Both the position numbers and the translations under genes were made by a program. Below the pieces are notes generated by a model. That model had not been told where the DNA came from, searched no databases, and was given only the letters and a program-made list of their open reading frames with translations. A stretch of 64,000 nt of DNA from Paramecium tetraurelia (lineage: Eukaryota; Ciliophora; Oligohymenophorea; Peniculida; Parameciidae): positions 124,001 through 188,000 of the forward strand of contig NW_001799522.1 of the NCBI RefSeq assembly GCF_000165425.1. Direction: 5' to 3'. Positions 62,529 to 64,000 of the stretch are shown here, piece by piece (the first letter of the stretch is position 1; every line of letters begins with the position of its first letter).

Positions 62529-63781
62529 ATGAATTAACAAAAGCCTCCATCAAATTCAACGAAAAAAATAGATTAATCTGTTTCAACAATTACTAGGAAA
62601 TCACAATCTGCATCAAGAAAAGATTCATCTTTTTAATAGGCTGCTGTCAGATAAGTCTTAGTAGGCGGACAACCAGGAGTAATATAAAATTTAAAATTCC
62701 AAAGGATGGGTTATGGTGTTATTCTTAAGATTAGCCTTAAACAAATCTGGCTAGTATAAAGGATATTGACACACAGATGAATTAAAAGTTCAAGTAAATT
62801 GAATCCAATATTGAATCAGAAATAGTGGAAACTTTAAGATAATAATGTCATTAGTTAGGGTTAGATTTGGAGAATGTGAATGTTTAGAATTAAAATTTAA
62901 AGATTGATATCGCTTAATAAAATAAATACATAGATTAATAAACCAAAAAGCTTGAAACAGCAATGAAGGAAATTGAAAATTTAAGGAATGTTAAAGCATC
63001 TCTTTAATCTTAATGTGACACAATTAAAGATCTCTATAATAAAACTAAAAGGGATTTAGCAGGAGTGACTTAAGAATTAGAATAAGAAAGGAAAGAAAAT
63101 GAAGAGATGACTCAATAGATGGAAAAATTATAAGGATTATATTAAGAAATGTAAAAGGCAAATAAAGCAGAAGTTGATAATCTGAGAGAGCGAGTAGAAG
63201 AATTGGAAGAAGAGAATGAGGAATTTAAAAGAAAGTTATAAATAAAAGTTGAAATAGATAAGAGATTGGATTAAGAAAGTATGGAATGATTATTAATAGG
63301 AACTATCCAATAGAATTAATAGAAGTTAAATTTGGTATCTGAAAATGAGAGGAAATTAGAAAGAATGGGTAAGCTATTGGAAGAAAATGCTACTTTAAGT
63401 GAAAAACTAGGAGAGAGTGAAACATTAAGAAGACGATTTATGGAGAAAAATAATCAATATGAAAAAGAAATTAAAATTGTAAACCATCAAATTTATATTG
63501 TTTAGCTTGTAGAAAGCAAATTAGAAGTTGAAAAACAAATGGTAGCGTTAAAAAAAAGAGTAAATGATTTATAAGTAATGAAATCAACTAATCAAAAAAT
63601 ATTGGAAGATAAAATCAATAAATTATAAGAGTAATGTACTTAATAGCAGAAATAAATTGAAAAAATGAATCAAAAGTCAAAAAGAAACTAAACCTAATAA
63701 ATCCATCATCAGCAAAACTAAGAGGAGGAAACCTCAGATTATGAAGATGTTGAATCTAAACCATAACTCTTTGGGGCTTGA
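62529..63781 (+). CDS. Long coiled-coil protein, 392 aa
   Basis: Three introns (26, 21 and 27 nt). A polar Ser/Gln start (MNQQKPPSNSTKKIDQSVST) leads into almost continuous heptads from about residue 90 to 370, for example NLRERVEELEEENEEFKRKL and ENERKLERMGKLLEENATLS. It ends acidic, DYEDVESKPQLFGA. Typical filament or basal-body architecture. No motor or membrane domain. All three splices keep the heptad pattern in phase. Confidence 0.8.
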
Positions 63782-63812
63782 TTAAAAGAATCTTATTTTT
63801 ATAAATATAATT

Positions 63813-64000
63813 ATGTTATCATAGAAGGAATATTAAAGATTTACTCAAACTCAGCTATCTGAAGATCAATAAAATTTAGATACTAGTGCGTATTTTGAAT
63901 CACCATTATGCAGCAATAATCGATAGAGTATTAGAAATGTCTAAATTAGAGAGGTTCACTTTTACTATTGAAAACTCTGTTTTGAAGTCTTAAATTGACA
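63813..64000 (+). CDS. 5' part of an unknown gene cut by the right edge
   Basis: It begins MLSQKEYQRFTQTQLSEDQQ, continues through LDTSAYFESPLCSNNRQSIR and reaches a GT at about 63953, after which an intron would be needed. Start lies 31 bp after the previous stop. Too little for a family call. Confidence 0.5.

Overview
The window is macronuclear DNA of a ciliate, most probably Paramecium. The evidence is direct. Long reading frames appear only when TAA and TAG are read as glutamine and TGA is the sole stop. Introns are 19 to 31 nt, GT...AG and AT-rich. Intergenic gaps are very short. A minus-strand gene at 49.7-50.1 kb encodes the single-domain truncated haemoglobin typical of Paramecium, with one 28-nt intron. 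A standard-code ORF search breaks almost every gene, so the gene models here were built by hand. In most spliced models the inferred introns restore one continuous frame.

Layout. 0-5.3 kb: secreted aspartic protease and calcineurin A, divergent, with 27 bp between start codons; a frame-broken relic; a small secreted acidic protein. 6.1 kb: U2 snRNA. 6.6-9.2 kb: tandem pair of PH plus YiiX/C92-like papain-fold proteins, the second lacking the catalytic Cys. 9.3-14.7 kb (minus): tryptophanyl-tRNA synthetase, Mei2-like RRM protein, proteasome ATPase Rpt4 with a one-base frame break, coiled-coil protein, broken small gene. 15.3-17.2 kb: COQ2 prenyltransferase and an Iwr1-like protein. 17.3-20.6 kb (minus): three structural or Q-rich proteins, one with TRAF-type zinc fingers. 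20.9-25.9 kb: TLC-domain protein, LisH-like protein, CaaX-type small protein, B9D2, short unknown. 26-28.5 kb: UPF1/SEN1-like helicase. 29.5-32.8 kb: MORN-repeat protein and unknowns. 33.1-40.3 kb: one 7-kb gene for a giant Cys-rich surface protein with a Ser-Gly tract and multiple membrane segments. 41.2-46.3 kb: topoisomerase III and a NOMO-like short protein, both with poly-Q. 46.4-49 kb: PTEN and TFIIS. 49.4-52 kb: small protein, haemoglobin, kinase with DFN. 52-64 kb: MFSD1-like transporter, lysosomal alpha-mannosidase, SHIPPO/STPG protein, three-repeat Myb, divergent AGC kinase, then two coiled-coil genes with start codons 12 bp apart, and a gene cut by the right edge.

The genes are a mixed set with no operon logic: housekeeping (proteasome, tRNA charging, topoisomerase, splicing RNA, ubiquinone synthesis, transcription elongation), Ca2+ and phosphoinositide signalling (calcineurin, PTEN, PH proteins, kinases), lysosomal function (aspartic protease, mannosidase, MFSD1) and cilium or cortex (B9D2, STPG, MORN, many coiled coils). 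Between the intact genes lie about six stretches that look coding only if small frame breaks are tolerated. I read these as decaying gene copies, as expected after whole-genome duplication in Paramecium, though uncorrected sequence indels could mimic this.
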